A stretch of DNA of 13,299 nt from JAVBLQ01 sp031553435 (GTDB taxonomy: Bacteria > Bacteroidota > Bacteroidia > Bacteroidales > Azobacteroidaceae). The notes under the pieces were generated by a model. The model did not search any database. It was not told where the DNA came from and saw nothing but the letters and a program-made list of their open reading frames with translations. Positions 1-7,685 of this stretch are shown here, in pieces; position 1 is the first letter of the stretch, and every line of letters starts with the position of its first letter. The DNA lies in the NCBI GenBank assembly GCA_031553435.1, contig JAVBLQ010000091.1, positions 1 through 13,299 of the forward strand, in the 5' to 3' direction. Position numbers and translations under genes: made by a program.

Positions 1-140
1 TGGGTTGCAAAAATTTTGACCGCCTTTGCATTCAGGATGATATGTATAAATTTGTTGCACGGGTCTATGCAAAGGAAAGGAATTTCGATCCGTCTGAATG
101 TGAGAAACTTATCATCAAGTACCGGGATCCCGATGCTTGA
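1..140 (+). CDS. C-terminal end of an unidentified protein (5' truncated)
   Basis: The reading frame beginning at base 3 is open from the window edge to a TGA at 138-140 and encodes the last 45 residues of a protein, starting GCKNFDRLC and ending IKYRDPDA. The stretch is charged, contains three cysteines, and shows no membrane segment. No start codon is assigned because the frame is still open at the edge; an internal ATG at 42 exists but has no special support. The gene lies 33 bases before the flippase on the same strand, so it is probably a further member of the polysaccharide cluster. I do not recognise the family from this fragment. Confidence 0.55.
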   Translation, partial: GCKNFDRLCIQDDMYKFVARVYAKERNFDPSECEKLIIKYRDPDA

Positions 141-173
141 AGCCCAAAAAATGGATATAAAATAATTTTTATT

Positions 174-1469
174 GTGGGTATTAATACTGAAAAATATTTA
201 ACTAATCCAATATTAAAAAATATATTTCTTCTGTTCACAGGTACAGGAATCGCTCAGATTATTCCTGTAATAGCTTCTTTATTTCTATCCAGGATATATA
301 CTCCTACTGATTTCGGAGATTTATCCTTGATTATTTCCGTATCTACTATTGTGGGAAGCGTTGCTGCTTTGCGATATGAATGGGTTATTATCTTACAAAA
401 GAAAATTGCAGGTGCAAAAAAAACCATGGCACTTTCTTTTTCATTAATTGCATTATTTAGCTTGTCGGTATTTATATTATTTATTTTATTATCTCCTTTT
501 CTCAATCACATATTTGTTATATCTGATTATTCGTTATTGTTTTATGCTCCGGTTATAATTGCCTGTATAGCAATATATAATGTTTTTGATAACTGGTTTA
601 ATCGACAATGTGAATTTAAGACTATGGCCTATCTGAAAATAATTCAAAGTTCTTCAATTTCTGTGTTACGTGTTTTGTTAGGATTATTGGGTATTTCCTG
701 GGGGCTGATTGCTGGAACAGTCATTGGTTATTTAGTGACAATTTTAACTTGTATATGTTTATTCTTAAAAAAAGAATGTTTCAGTGTTAAATATTTTTCC
801 ATAAATAAAATGAAAGATATTGCTGTGTTGTATTGTGATTTTTTTATGTATGCAACACCTAGTGGACTATTGAATTCATTGTCATTAGCAGGCTTGCCAA
901 TATTAATAGTTTATTTTTATTTAAATGATACGGCTGGTCTCTATTTTTTTGCAAATAATTTGATTGGAGTTCCCATTTCCTTTCTTTCCAATGCAATGTC
1001 TCAGGTATTCAAAAAAGAAGCAGTTATTCTGGTATATTCAAATAGAATTACAGATTTGAATAAATTGATTCATAAGTTCCAACAATCAATTTTTTTTATA
1101 ACTTTAGTCTTTATTTTTGTGTTATCTTTATTTGGAGGTGATATTTTTTCTTTTTTGTTTGGTAGTCACTGGCAGGAAAGTGGAGAAATGATAAAATTTT
1201 TCTCATTTTATTTAATGATTGGAACATATTTTTCAATCATTAGTGCCTTGATTGATATTTTAAGATTACAAAAAGTCTCATTATTTTTTAATGCCTTCTT
1301 GTTGCTGTTTCAGGTTGCGATTTTTGCAATATGTTCATTATATTTAAAATTTGAATACACATTATTGGTAAATTCAATTGTGGGCTCTCTTCTATATTTG
1401 ATATTAGATAGATATGTAAAGAATAGAATTAAAAAATTGGCAAATGAAACTTATAAATACACTGAATAG
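174..1469 (+). CDS. Wzx-like polysaccharide/oligosaccharide flippase
   Basis: This is a 431-residue, highly hydrophobic protein with about twelve predicted membrane segments spread evenly along its length, the size and pattern of the MOP-superfamily polysaccharide transporters (Polysacc_synt/Wzx). Such proteins flip undecaprenyl-linked sugar repeat units across the inner membrane for capsule or O-antigen assembly. N-terminal features typical of the family include the GTGIAQIIPVIASLFLSRIY region (about residues 23-42) and the following TPTDFG (43-48). The start is GTG at 174; no in-frame ATG occurs until about residue 85, well inside the membrane domain, so the GTG (or a rarer start just upstream) must be used. 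The 3' end overlaps the next gene by 26 bases, suggesting translational coupling. Base composition is very AT-rich, as is common for horizontally exchanged glycan loci. The transported sugar cannot be read from the sequence. Confidence 0.9.
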   Translation: MGINTEKYLTNPILKNIFLLFTGTGIAQIIPVIASLFLSRIYTPTDFGDLSLIISVSTIVGSVAALRYEWVIILQKKIAGAKKTMALSFSLIALFSLSVFILFILLSPFLNHIFVISDYSLLFYAPVIIACIAIYNVFDNWFNRQCEFKTMAYLKIIQSSSISVLRVLLGLLGISWGLIAGTVIGYLVTILTCICLFLKKECFSVKYFSINKMKDIAVLYCDFFMYATPSGLLNSLSLAGLPILIVYFYLNDTAGLYFFANNLIGVPISFLSNAMSQVFKKEAVILVYSNRITDLNKLIHKFQQSIFFITLVFIFVLSLFGGDIFSFLFGSHWQESGEMIKFFSFYLMIGTYFSIISALIDILRLQKVSLFFNAFLLLFQVAIFAICSLYLKFEYTLLVNSIVGSLLYLILDRYVKNRIKKLANETYKYTE

Positions 1470-3033
1470 AATATCCGGAAATTGTTTTTTTGAAGGAAAA
1501 ATGTTTATAAAGGATACTTTATTATCCCAAAATGAAATTATTTCTTTGTTTTGTAACGCTAAATCCAGAAATGACATATTAGGAATACTTTCAAACATCA
1601 ATGGATTTTTTTATTTAGCAATTGAAACAGAACATGAAATTTTTCTGATTTCTGATATTGTAAGAACATATCCAATCTTTTATAAAATATCAGATGATAT
1701 TATTTACATTGATGATAATGCGATAAATCTATCTTCTGATGATGAGCTTTCATGGTATAATGTTGATATTTTTTTGGCATCAGGTTATACAATTGGAAAT
1801 AAAACGATTTTTCAAAATATTTTTCAGGTAGAGGCCGCGAGTTTAGTATCTATATCAAAAATAGATGGAAAAACAATTTTAACTTCTTATTATAGCGTTG
1901 TTAAGTTTTCATATTCCAATTTTGAAAAAAAAGAATTATTTTCAAAATTAAATAAAATATACAAAAATATTGTTCAAAAATTACTAGATTATTCACAAGG
2001 TCGAATGATTGTAATTCCTTTGAGTGGAGGTTATGATTCCAGATTAATTGCAATGACATTGAAACAATTAGGAGCAGAAAATGTTATTTGCTATGCTTAT
2101 GGAACCAAACATCCATATGACATTAATCATCTCGAAATAAAAACATCCAGAAATGTCGCTAATTCATTGGGTTATAAGTGGATATATGTTGAATATTCGT
2201 ATTCCAAATGGAATAAACTTATTCAGGATCAAGCTTCAAATGATTACATAAAATATGTATCTCGTGGTTCATCTTTAGTTTCTTATCAGGATTGGTTGGC
2301 TATTTCCGAACTTAAAAAGAAAAATTTGCTTCCAGATGATTGTGTATTTGTTCCGGGACATACAGGTGATTTTATTACAGGGTCCGCAATTCCTGCAGAT
2401 ATTGAATTTGATAAAGTATATAACAAATTAGAAATATTAAGAAAATTATCCGGGAAGTATTTTAATTTGTTTCCATTTATAGATGATCAAAAGCTATTGC
2501 AATTTTGTGAAAACTTTTTTCAATTGGAGGAAACATATAATGCGAAAGATTATATAAATGTAATAGAAATGTTTTGTTGGAGAGAATATCATTCAAAGCA
2601 TATCTGTAATTCTGCACAAATCTATAAATTTTATAATTACAACTGGTATTTTCCTTTGTGGGATCGTGAAATTGTTGATTTTTGGTTTTCTATAGATCCG
2701 GAATATAGAAGAGAAAGAAAATTATTTCGCGAATTTATTGATGAGTGTTTTGAAACATCAATTCCATATGTATCTAATTCTTCTAATACCAATTTGTTTT
2801 TAAAGATTATATTTAAAATATGTAAAATAACAGGAATTGAATTTTTGATTAGCAATTATTATGGGATTAGTAAAACTGGTAAACTGTCATTATTTTTTAA
2901 AAATATTCCTGTGATTGGAGAACTAAAAAATTCATTTATCCTGAATAATTGTAGCAATAAATTGCGAAAAATTTCAATAAATGGACTTGGATCTTTGCAC
3001 GTGATAACAAATATATTGGAAAGAAAATTATAA
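1444..3033 (+). CDS. Asparagine synthetase-like protein without glutaminase cysteine
   Basis: This 529-residue protein has the two-part layout of AsnB-type enzymes. The N-terminal part (about 1-150) resembles the Ntn amidotransferase fold, with a segment reading NGFFYLAIETEHEIFLISD that matches the family's core strands. The mature Cys2 nucleophile needed for glutamine hydrolysis is absent (the protein begins MKLIN). The C-terminal part carries the ATP-pyrophosphatase loop SGGYDSR (194-200) and a GHTGD motif (305-309) where classical AsnB has GEGADE. Proteins of this kind occur in polysaccharide clusters, where relatives such as the LfnA/WbpG-type proteins amidate sugar carboxylates. Here the role is probably ATP-dependent amide formation on a glycan precursor, with ammonia from free NH3 or a separate glutaminase; that is inference. 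It overlaps the flippase by 26 bases and precedes the acyltransferase by 16 bases. Confidence 0.85.
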   Translation: MKLINTLNRISGNCFFEGKMFIKDTLLSQNEIISLFCNAKSRNDILGILSNINGFFYLAIETEHEIFLISDIVRTYPIFYKISDDIIYIDDNAINLSSDDELSWYNVDIFLASGYTIGNKTIFQNIFQVEAASLVSISKIDGKTILTSYYSVVKFSYSNFEKKELFSKLNKIYKNIVQKLLDYSQGRMIVIPLSGGYDSRLIAMTLKQLGAENVICYAYGTKHPYDINHLEIKTSRNVANSLGYKWIYVEYSYSKWNKLIQDQASNDYIKYVSRGSSLVSYQDWLAISELKKKNLLPDDCVFVPGHTGDFITGSAIPADIEFDKVYNKLEILRKLSGKYFNLFPFIDDQKLLQFCENFFQLEETYNAKDYINVIEMFCWREYHSKHICNSAQIYKFYNYNWYFPLWDREIVDFWFSIDPEYRRERKLFREFIDECFETSIPYVSNSSNTNLFLKIIFKICKITGIEFLISNYYGISKTGKLSLFFKNIPVIGELKNSFILNNCSNKLRKISINGLGSLHVITNILERKL

Positions 3034-3049
3034 ATTTTAATCTGTTTAT

Positions 3050-3628
3050 ATGAAAAACTTAATTAAGAAACTGCTAAATGTATTAATTAAGAAACTAATG
3101 CTTAGAGCATATCCTCAATTCAAACGACAAGTTGGTTATGCCTCGCACGGATTCATTTTCAAACGTTATTATATTATGCAAAAAATACTTGGCTTTAATA
3201 AAAATGTACCCTGGCCAGTTCATTTTACAAGCATGATTATCGGCTGGGAAAAAATTGAAAAAGGAATATGTTGTGATCCTGGCGATAATATTGGAATTTA
3301 TATCAATGCATCCGGAGGTTTGAAATTGGGTAATAATGTCAATATAGGACAGAATACAACAATTACAACAACCAATCATAACAAGTATGACCATCGTAAA
3401 TTGGGGTATAAAACAGGCATTATCATCGGTAATAATGTTTGGATTGGAGCTAATTGTTCAATTACCGCAGGTGTTACAATCGGAGATAATGTTGTTATCG
3501 GGGCCGGTTGTACAATCCGGGAAAATGTCCCGTCAAATACAGTTGTCATTTCCAAATCCGAATGTTTGGAATATATACCTAAAAAGAAATCTTATGAATG
3601 GGATTGTACAAAAGATGAATTGATGTGA
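3050..3628 (+). CDS. Hexapeptide-repeat (left-handed beta-helix) acyltransferase
   Basis: This 192-residue protein belongs to the LbH acetyltransferase group (CysE/WbbJ/NodL-like), which transfers acetyl or other acyl groups from acyl-CoA to sugar hydroxyls or amines. Imperfect hexapeptide turns run from about residue 81 to 160 (IGIYIN, LKLGNN, VNIGQN, IIIGNN, VWIGAN, VTIGDN, VVIGAG). The long loop TTTTNHNKYDHR (106-117) holds His110, the probable catalytic residue, with His115 as alternative. The VWIGAN...GVTIGDNVVIGAG stretch is the usual family signature. The N-terminus (1-20) is basic and amphipathic with a duplicated LIKKL, which could hold the protein at the inner membrane. It is the last plus-strand gene of the glycan cluster and ends one base before a convergent gene. 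Acetylation of the exported glycan is the likely role; the acceptor is unknown. Confidence 0.88.
   Translation: MKNLIKKLLNVLIKKLMLRAYPQFKRQVGYASHGFIFKRYYIMQKILGFNKNVPWPVHFTSMIIGWEKIEKGICCDPGDNIGIYINASGGLKLGNNVNIGQNTTITTTNHNKYDHRKLGYKTGIIIGNNVWIGANCSITAGVTIGDNVVIGAGCTIRENVPSNTVVISKSECLEYIPKKKSYEWDCTKDELM
3059..3096 (+). repeat. In-frame 14-base direct repeat at the start of the acyltransferase gene
   Basis: The 14-mer ttaattaagaaact occurs at 3059-3072 and again at 3083-3096. The period is 24 bases, exactly eight codons, so the protein repeats LIKKL in frame. Both copies sit in the first 16 codons and give an amphipathic, Lys-rich helix. Confidence 0.8.
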
Positions 3629-3629
3629 T

Positions 3630-4652
3630 TCATTTTATCCCAAACCTATAATTCACCGAAATCAACCCAGATTTTCTGCCGCCCAGAAAATTTGTTTCCG
3701 TACGCAGTTGCCAATGACGGTCGATTTGATATTGGATTCCCAAAATCATTGCCCAATTATGTGACGGACGTTTTTCCAAAGAATAGTTGATTACATCATC
3801 TTTGTGATTTTGCACAACAGATTCGACCATCTGATCGACTAATTCGGCTGCTTTAGGACGTTCTTGTTCCAAATTCTGATACCAGGTTTGATTTTTATAA
3901 TTTTCGCCAAAGTTAGGAATAATATCAGAAACATTAATAGTTCCGTTGGTAGCATTATTTAAAAAAACTCGAGTAGCCCCCGTCCATACAGATAAGTTCC
4001 TTTCAGGTTTGCCTTCGAAATGAAAAATATAACCCACACGTGGAGATAAATTGATCGCATAATTATCTTCTTTCATTTCGTCGAAGTGAGACCAAACCAT
4101 GTTGAAATCCAATGAAAAAAAGATAGATCGCGCTCCTCCGGTTAACATAGTTCCGAAACCATATACATAACCATCGAAATCAGCTTCCGTATGAAGATCG
4201 ACCGGTTGATTCATAACAGCTCCGATGTTTACATCCGTATTGACCCATGCTTTGCCGAAAATTCCATATATATCTAAAAACGGCAATAACCAAATATCTC
4301 CCCTCATGTTAAAGTTGCGTATCGTGGCAGATACATCGCCGAATGTAACTACATCATCCAAACTAATCATTTGGTTATTGTTAAATCCGACAGATAGATT
4401 GGATATTGTGACATCTTGGCTTCCGACATAACCATTCAGCATAATCCCGATAGGATAAGGAAGTAAAAATCCTTTGGCTCCCAGCTTTTTACCCCATAAT
4501 GGAAGTGCATACGGATTATTTAATTCCTTCACATTTTCATATAAATCACCTTGTTTGGGCATGATTTTTACTCCGGCGTCTGTTTGTGAAAAAATAAAGG
4601 AAGGGATTAAAAAAAATATTATTGTTATGAGTCCGAGTCTTATGTTTTTCAT
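3630..4652 (-). CDS. Outer-membrane beta-barrel-like protein of unknown function
   Basis: The encoded 340-residue protein starts with a Sec signal peptide: MKN..R, a hydrophobic core LGLITIIFFLIPSFIF, and probable cleavage after FSQ near residue 22. The rest lacks membrane helices and alternates polar and hydrophobic residues with many aromatic-ended strands, and its end GLISVNYRFGIK resembles a terminal barrel strand, so an outer-membrane barrel is likely. The frame extends 30 codons upstream to 4742, but the ATG at 4652 is preferred because it places the signal peptide at the N-terminus. I recognise no named family. A Trp/Tyr-rich segment and a helical stretch (RPKAAELVDQMVESVVQ) interrupt the barrel-like part. 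It stands alone on the minus strand between two plus-strand glycan blocks, converging at one base with the acyltransferase; no clear TAnnTTTG promoter was found in the 131 bases upstream. Confidence 0.72.
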   Translation of the reverse strand: MKNIRLGLITIIFFLIPSFIFSQTDAGVKIMPKQGDLYENVKELNNPYALPLWGKKLGAKGFLLPYPIGIMLNGYVGSQDVTISNLSVGFNNNQMISLDDVVTFGDVSATIRNFNMRGDIWLLPFLDIYGIFGKAWVNTDVNIGAVMNQPVDLHTEADFDGYVYGFGTMLTGGARSIFFSLDFNMVWSHFDEMKEDNYAINLSPRVGYIFHFEGKPERNLSVWTGATRVFLNNATNGTINVSDIIPNFGENYKNQTWYQNLEQERPKAAELVDQMVESVVQNHKDDVINYSLEKRPSHNWAMILGIQYQIDRHWQLRTETNFLGGRKSGLISVNYRFGIK

Positions 4653-4753
4653 AATCGTGTTATTTTTATGTTTTTTTATATAACAAAACCAGGCCTGATT
4701 TGTTCTGGTTATTCGCATATATTTAAGTGATGATATTTTCAAATAGAAAGTGT

Positions 4754-4761
4754 TAACTTTG
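4754..4761 (+). promoter_or_regulatory. Bacteroidetes-type -7 element for the deacetylase operon
   Basis: TAACTTTG is an exact match to TAnnTTTG, the -7 consensus of the Bacteroidetes primary sigma factor. It lies 22 bases before the ATG at 4784, giving a short leader of roughly 15 bases. A T-rich stretch (ttttc, about 4735-4740) is a weak candidate for the -33 element. Confidence 0.65.
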
Positions 4762-4783
4762 TAATCGTTATAAAATCAGTTGA

Positions 4784-5734
4784 ATGGAATTCTTAAAACA
4801 AAAAATATTGCTTCCGATTGCGTGTAGGATAGATATTCGTAAATTAATCGATTATTCGGGAGAACATATTATTCATCTTTTTTATCATACGGTTTCAAAC
4901 ATTTATCTTCCGCATATATCTCCATTGTACAAACCTAAAACAATTAATGAATTTAAAAATGATATTGAATTTCTTCTGAAATATTTTCATCCTGTAAGTA
5001 TCAATGATTTTCTTTTACACATGCAGGAAGGGAAGCAATTTTCTACCCCTTCTTTTCATCTGACTTTTGATGATGGATTACGACAAGTGTATGATTATGT
5101 GTTGCCTGTACTTTATGAAAAAGGAATTCCGGCAACTATTTTTGTCAATAGTAAGTTTGTTGATAATCAGGGTCTGTTCTATCGTTATAAACAAGCTTTG
5201 ATCGTTAGTAAATTAAGGGAAAATAAACTTTCCGGACATTCAGATGAGATTTTTCAGAAGATTTTGAACACAAACCATATAAATGAATCAATATTAGACG
5301 AAACTGCCCGGGAGTTGGACATCGATTTCAATGAATTTCTGAAAAAAGAAAAACCTTATCTAAGTGTTGATGAACTGCGTGAGCTACAGCAAAAAGGTTT
5401 TACGATTGGAGGACATAGTGAAACTCATCCGAAATATGGTTTATTGACTGAAAAAGAGCAAGTAAGCCAGACGCTAAATTCATGTTCCTATGTTCAGGAT
5501 GTTTTCGGAGAAAAAAATAAATATTTTGCATTCCCTTTTACAGACGAGGGAATCAGTCAATCTGTTTTTTCAAAAATCCATGAATTGGTAGATTTAACAT
5601 TCGGCTTGTCAGGAATAAATACAACTCAGCATGGTCGGCATATTGCACGCATCGATATGGAAAAATATGGAAAAAACGCCAAAGAATGCATTCATCGAGC
5701 TTATTTAACACAAATATTAAAAAAATGGATTTGA
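4784..5734 (+). CDS. Polysaccharide deacetylase family protein (CE4/NodB-like)
   Basis: This 316-residue protein carries the CE4 metal-dependent deacetylase motifs. Motif 1 is TFDDG at 94-98, with Asp96 the predicted catalytic base and Asp97 a metal ligand. Motif 2 is HSETHP at 211-216, with His211 and His215 as metal ligands. Motif 3 is FAFPFTDEG near 248-256. About 80 residues between PATIFVNSKF and motif 2 form a mainly helical insertion typical of the longer bacterial members. CE4 enzymes remove acetyl groups from N- or O-acetylated sugars. No signal peptide or membrane anchor is visible, so it may act in the cytoplasm on a precursor. It is first in a two-gene unit and overlaps the GNAT gene by 10 bases, so the two products probably act in one pathway. 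The substrate is unknown. Confidence 0.87.
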   Translation: MEFLKQKILLPIACRIDIRKLIDYSGEHIIHLFYHTVSNIYLPHISPLYKPKTINEFKNDIEFLLKYFHPVSINDFLLHMQEGKQFSTPSFHLTFDDGLRQVYDYVLPVLYEKGIPATIFVNSKFVDNQGLFYRYKQALIVSKLRENKLSGHSDEIFQKILNTNHINESILDETARELDIDFNEFLKKEKPYLSVDELRELQQKGFTIGGHSETHPKYGLLTEKEQVSQTLNSCSYVQDVFGEKNKYFAFPFTDEGISQSVFSKIHELVDLTFGLSGINTTQHGRHIARIDMEKYGKNAKECIHRAYLTQILKKWI

Positions 5735-6792
5735 TTAAAATAAAGTTAAAGGATTTGAACGCTTTTTATGAAAGTGAATTTTTTGAATCACTTTCTGTAA
5801 AACCGATCACTTCTTTAAGAGTGGAATCATTTCTCGCGAATCCTCGTGCAGATTTAGAGGATATAGTTTTATATATCTATGTCGATGGAAGTAATTTATT
5901 GTCTTTTGTTACAGTTTTGGCTGATTACATTTTCTGTCAGGGAAAGACTATAAAGTTTGGCTGGCCTAGTGCAACCTGGGTAAATCCGGATTATCGCGGA
6001 AACAAATTATCCGGTAAACTTATGGAAACTGCTTTTCATGATTGGAATGAGAGGCTTATGATCACAAACTATACGGAAGTTTCGGAAAAAGTATATTTGA
6101 AAACACAATTATATTATTGTCTGGAGGAACGAAAAGGACAACGATTTTATTTGTATCCTGATTTCAAAGATATTTGTAAAGACAGAAAAAAGTATGCTTC
6201 AGTTCAATTCATTTTACCCGTATTGACATGGGGAACTCATTTTTCTTCTATGTTGAAAAGCTTCTTTTCTTCTTCTTCTGTTAAAAATAAATATATTGAA
6301 CTTGATCGGCCGGATGATGAATGCTGGCAATTTTTAGCGAAGCAAAAAACGACATTATTTAATCGAAAAGAAAAAGAATTAAAATGGATTTTTGATTGTC
6401 ACTGGGTTACCGGTTCTCAGCATTCACATTTTGATTATCCTTTTTCTTATGCAGGAATAGATTATTCTTTGAAAGTGGTAAAGATTTTTGATCAAACTGA
6501 ATTTGTTGGTTTTTTTGTTTATTCATTGGTAAATTCAAAAATGAAAATTTTATTTCATTATCTGAATTTAGAAAAAGTATGTGATACGGGAAAAATAATT
6601 TTTAAAATAGCTAAGAAAAAAAGAATTGCTTATTTAACTGTTTTAGATTTTCAATTGATTATATTTTTGAAAAAAGTGAAATATTTTGCATTTTCTAAAA
6701 CGATATCATCTCATGTATATTCCACATTTCCCGTAGAAAGGGATAATGATGGAAAAATTTTTGATGGAGATGGGGATAACTGTTTTACCTGA
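5725..6792 (+). CDS. GNAT family acyltransferase
   Basis: The product is about 355 residues. The central segment WVNPDYRGNKLSGKLMETAF (residues 85-104) matches GNAT motif A, with Arg91-Gly92 and Gly97 at the pyrophosphate-binding turn; the usual second glycine is Lys94. It is preceded by the strand FGWPSATWV. GNAT proteins transfer acyl groups from acyl-CoA. The frame is open from an ATG at 5686, but ATG 5725 is preferred because it begins at a natural domain start (MDLIKIKLKDL) and overlaps the deacetylase stop by only 10 bases. The C-terminal half (from about residue 175) has no motif I recognise and could be a second degenerate GNAT/FemAB-like lobe. Pairing with a sugar deacetylase suggests re-acylation of a freed amine; this is inference. 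The 3' end overlaps a convergent gene by 8 bases. Confidence 0.75.
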   Translation: MDLIKIKLKDLNAFYESEFFESLSVKPITSLRVESFLANPRADLEDIVLYIYVDGSNLLSFVTVLADYIFCQGKTIKFGWPSATWVNPDYRGNKLSGKLMETAFHDWNERLMITNYTEVSEKVYLKTQLYYCLEERKGQRFYLYPDFKDICKDRKKYASVQFILPVLTWGTHFSSMLKSFFSSSSVKNKYIELDRPDDECWQFLAKQKTTLFNRKEKELKWIFDCHWVTGSQHSHFDYPFSYAGIDYSLKVVKIFDQTEFVGFFVYSLVNSKMKILFHYLNLEKVCDTGKIIFKIAKKKRIAYLTVLDFQLIIFLKKVKYFAFSKTISSHVYSTFPVERDNDGKIFDGDGDNCFT

Positions 6793-7684
6793 TTTTTTTT
6801 ATCAAAGAAAAAAATCTTGAATAGTTATTTTGTTTTGTTATTGCCGGATAAGACTGATTTTGTCCGCCAAAGCCTTTATATAAACGAGCAATATTGGGGA
6901 TTGAAGATCCTTCGAAATCAAGAATAATATCTTTTGCTGCATGTTTTTGGATAAATTGATCCAGCAAAAAAAACATACCTAATTTATTTTTCCCTTCAAT
7001 TGTTGATACAGGAATAGAATAGTATAATTTATTTTTCCATTTCAGAAATGCAGTGGCAGATAAAATATGCTGTTTTTCATCTTTAACATTCCAAATTTCC
7101 CAATTAAAAGATGGATTGTTAATCATTTTTTCTAATGTGTTTTTCATATTTTTAATTAATGTTTTTTCATGATTTTCACACACCATATTTAAGAATTCTT
7201 TTTTGTCACTACTGATTATGCAGGTTAATTGCTCTTTTTCTGATTTTTTTATATTTCTCAAACAATTTGTTTTGTAACAGGCTCTTATTTGCGCATAAGG
7301 TTTATTTAAATCTAAGACAAAATTATCCCGAAAACTCATATTCGGATATTTAAATATGTTATTATGATTTAATTGTAAATAAAAAAATACGCATGGAATT
7401 TTTTGAACAAAAATCTTAAAAATATCAATCGAAAGCTGATTGACAGAAAAAATTCCCAGTTGTTGACAAAAAACAGGTTGTGTAATATATTTCACACCAA
7501 ACTTCTTCTTCACCGGCAAAGGCATCACATACTTATAATCCTCTGCCATCAGAATTTCCCATCCCGGACTGACTGCATCCAGATACCATGACATTGCATA
7601 GACCTTGCCGAAAGGTGAATTTTCGATGCAATAATCGTATTTTTCAATATCTATTTCTTTATGTCTGAGGTGAATGATATTCAT
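6785..7684 (-). CDS. FemAB/GNAT-like acyltransferase, uncharacterised
   Basis: This 299-residue protein has no signal peptide or membrane segment. The N-terminal part has the pattern of Bacteroidetes GNAT/FemAB-like proteins: SPFGKVYAMSWYLDAVSPGW (23-42) followed by MPLPVKKKFGVKYITQPVFC. The C-terminal part has LYYSIPVSTIEGKN (220-233) and LDFEGSSIPNIARLYKGFGG (255-274), a recurrent motif of this group near the acyl-CoA or tRNA acceptor fold. FemAB relatives transfer aminoacyl groups to peptidoglycan precursors, and similar proteins occur in exopolysaccharide loci. The donor and acceptor here cannot be read from sequence. It is the third gene of a tight minus-strand operon, starting one base after the TPR gene's stop. 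Family placement is from motif recognition only. Confidence 0.65.
   Translation of the reverse strand: MNIIHLRHKEIDIEKYDYCIENSPFGKVYAMSWYLDAVSPGWEILMAEDYKYVMPLPVKKKFGVKYITQPVFCQQLGIFSVNQLSIDIFKIFVQKIPCVFFYLQLNHNNIFKYPNMSFRDNFVLDLNKPYAQIRACYKTNCLRNIKKSEKEQLTCIISSDKKEFLNMVCENHEKTLIKNMKNTLEKMINNPSFNWEIWNVKDEKQHILSATAFLKWKNKLYYSIPVSTIEGKNKLGMFFLLDQFIQKHAAKDIILDFEGSSIPNIARLYKGFGGQNQSYPAITKQNNYSRFFSLIKKIR
6791..6816. terminator. Weak A/T inverted repeat at convergent gene ends
   Basis: Arms gattttttt (6791-6799) and aaaaaaatc (6808-6816) are complementary over 9 bases with an 8-base loop. It begins at the GNAT stop codon and lies inside the 3' end of the convergent gene. It could give a bidirectional U-tract, but the stem has almost no G:C pairs, so intrinsic termination is uncertain. 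Confidence 0.25.
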
Positions 7685-7685
7685 C

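Noticed and set aside
3095..3394. 99-codon minus-strand frame opposite the acyltransferase
   Set aside because: It is a shadow of the hexapeptide-repeat gene; its Ile/Cys-rich composition reflects the antisense of Asn/Gly/Ile repeats.
4687..4710. Inverted repeat AACCAG/CTGGTT in the divergent spacer as an operator
   Set aside because: The arms are only 6 bases with a 12-base loop, and no comparison supports it.
4653..4742. N-terminal extension of the outer-membrane protein to an ATG at 4742
   Set aside because: It would put 30 residues before an evident signal peptide; the ATG at 4652 gives a normal exported protein.
5686..5724. Start of the GNAT gene at ATG 5686
   Set aside because: It would overlap the deacetylase by 49 bases and add 13 residues without domain support; ATG 5725 gives a usual short overlap.
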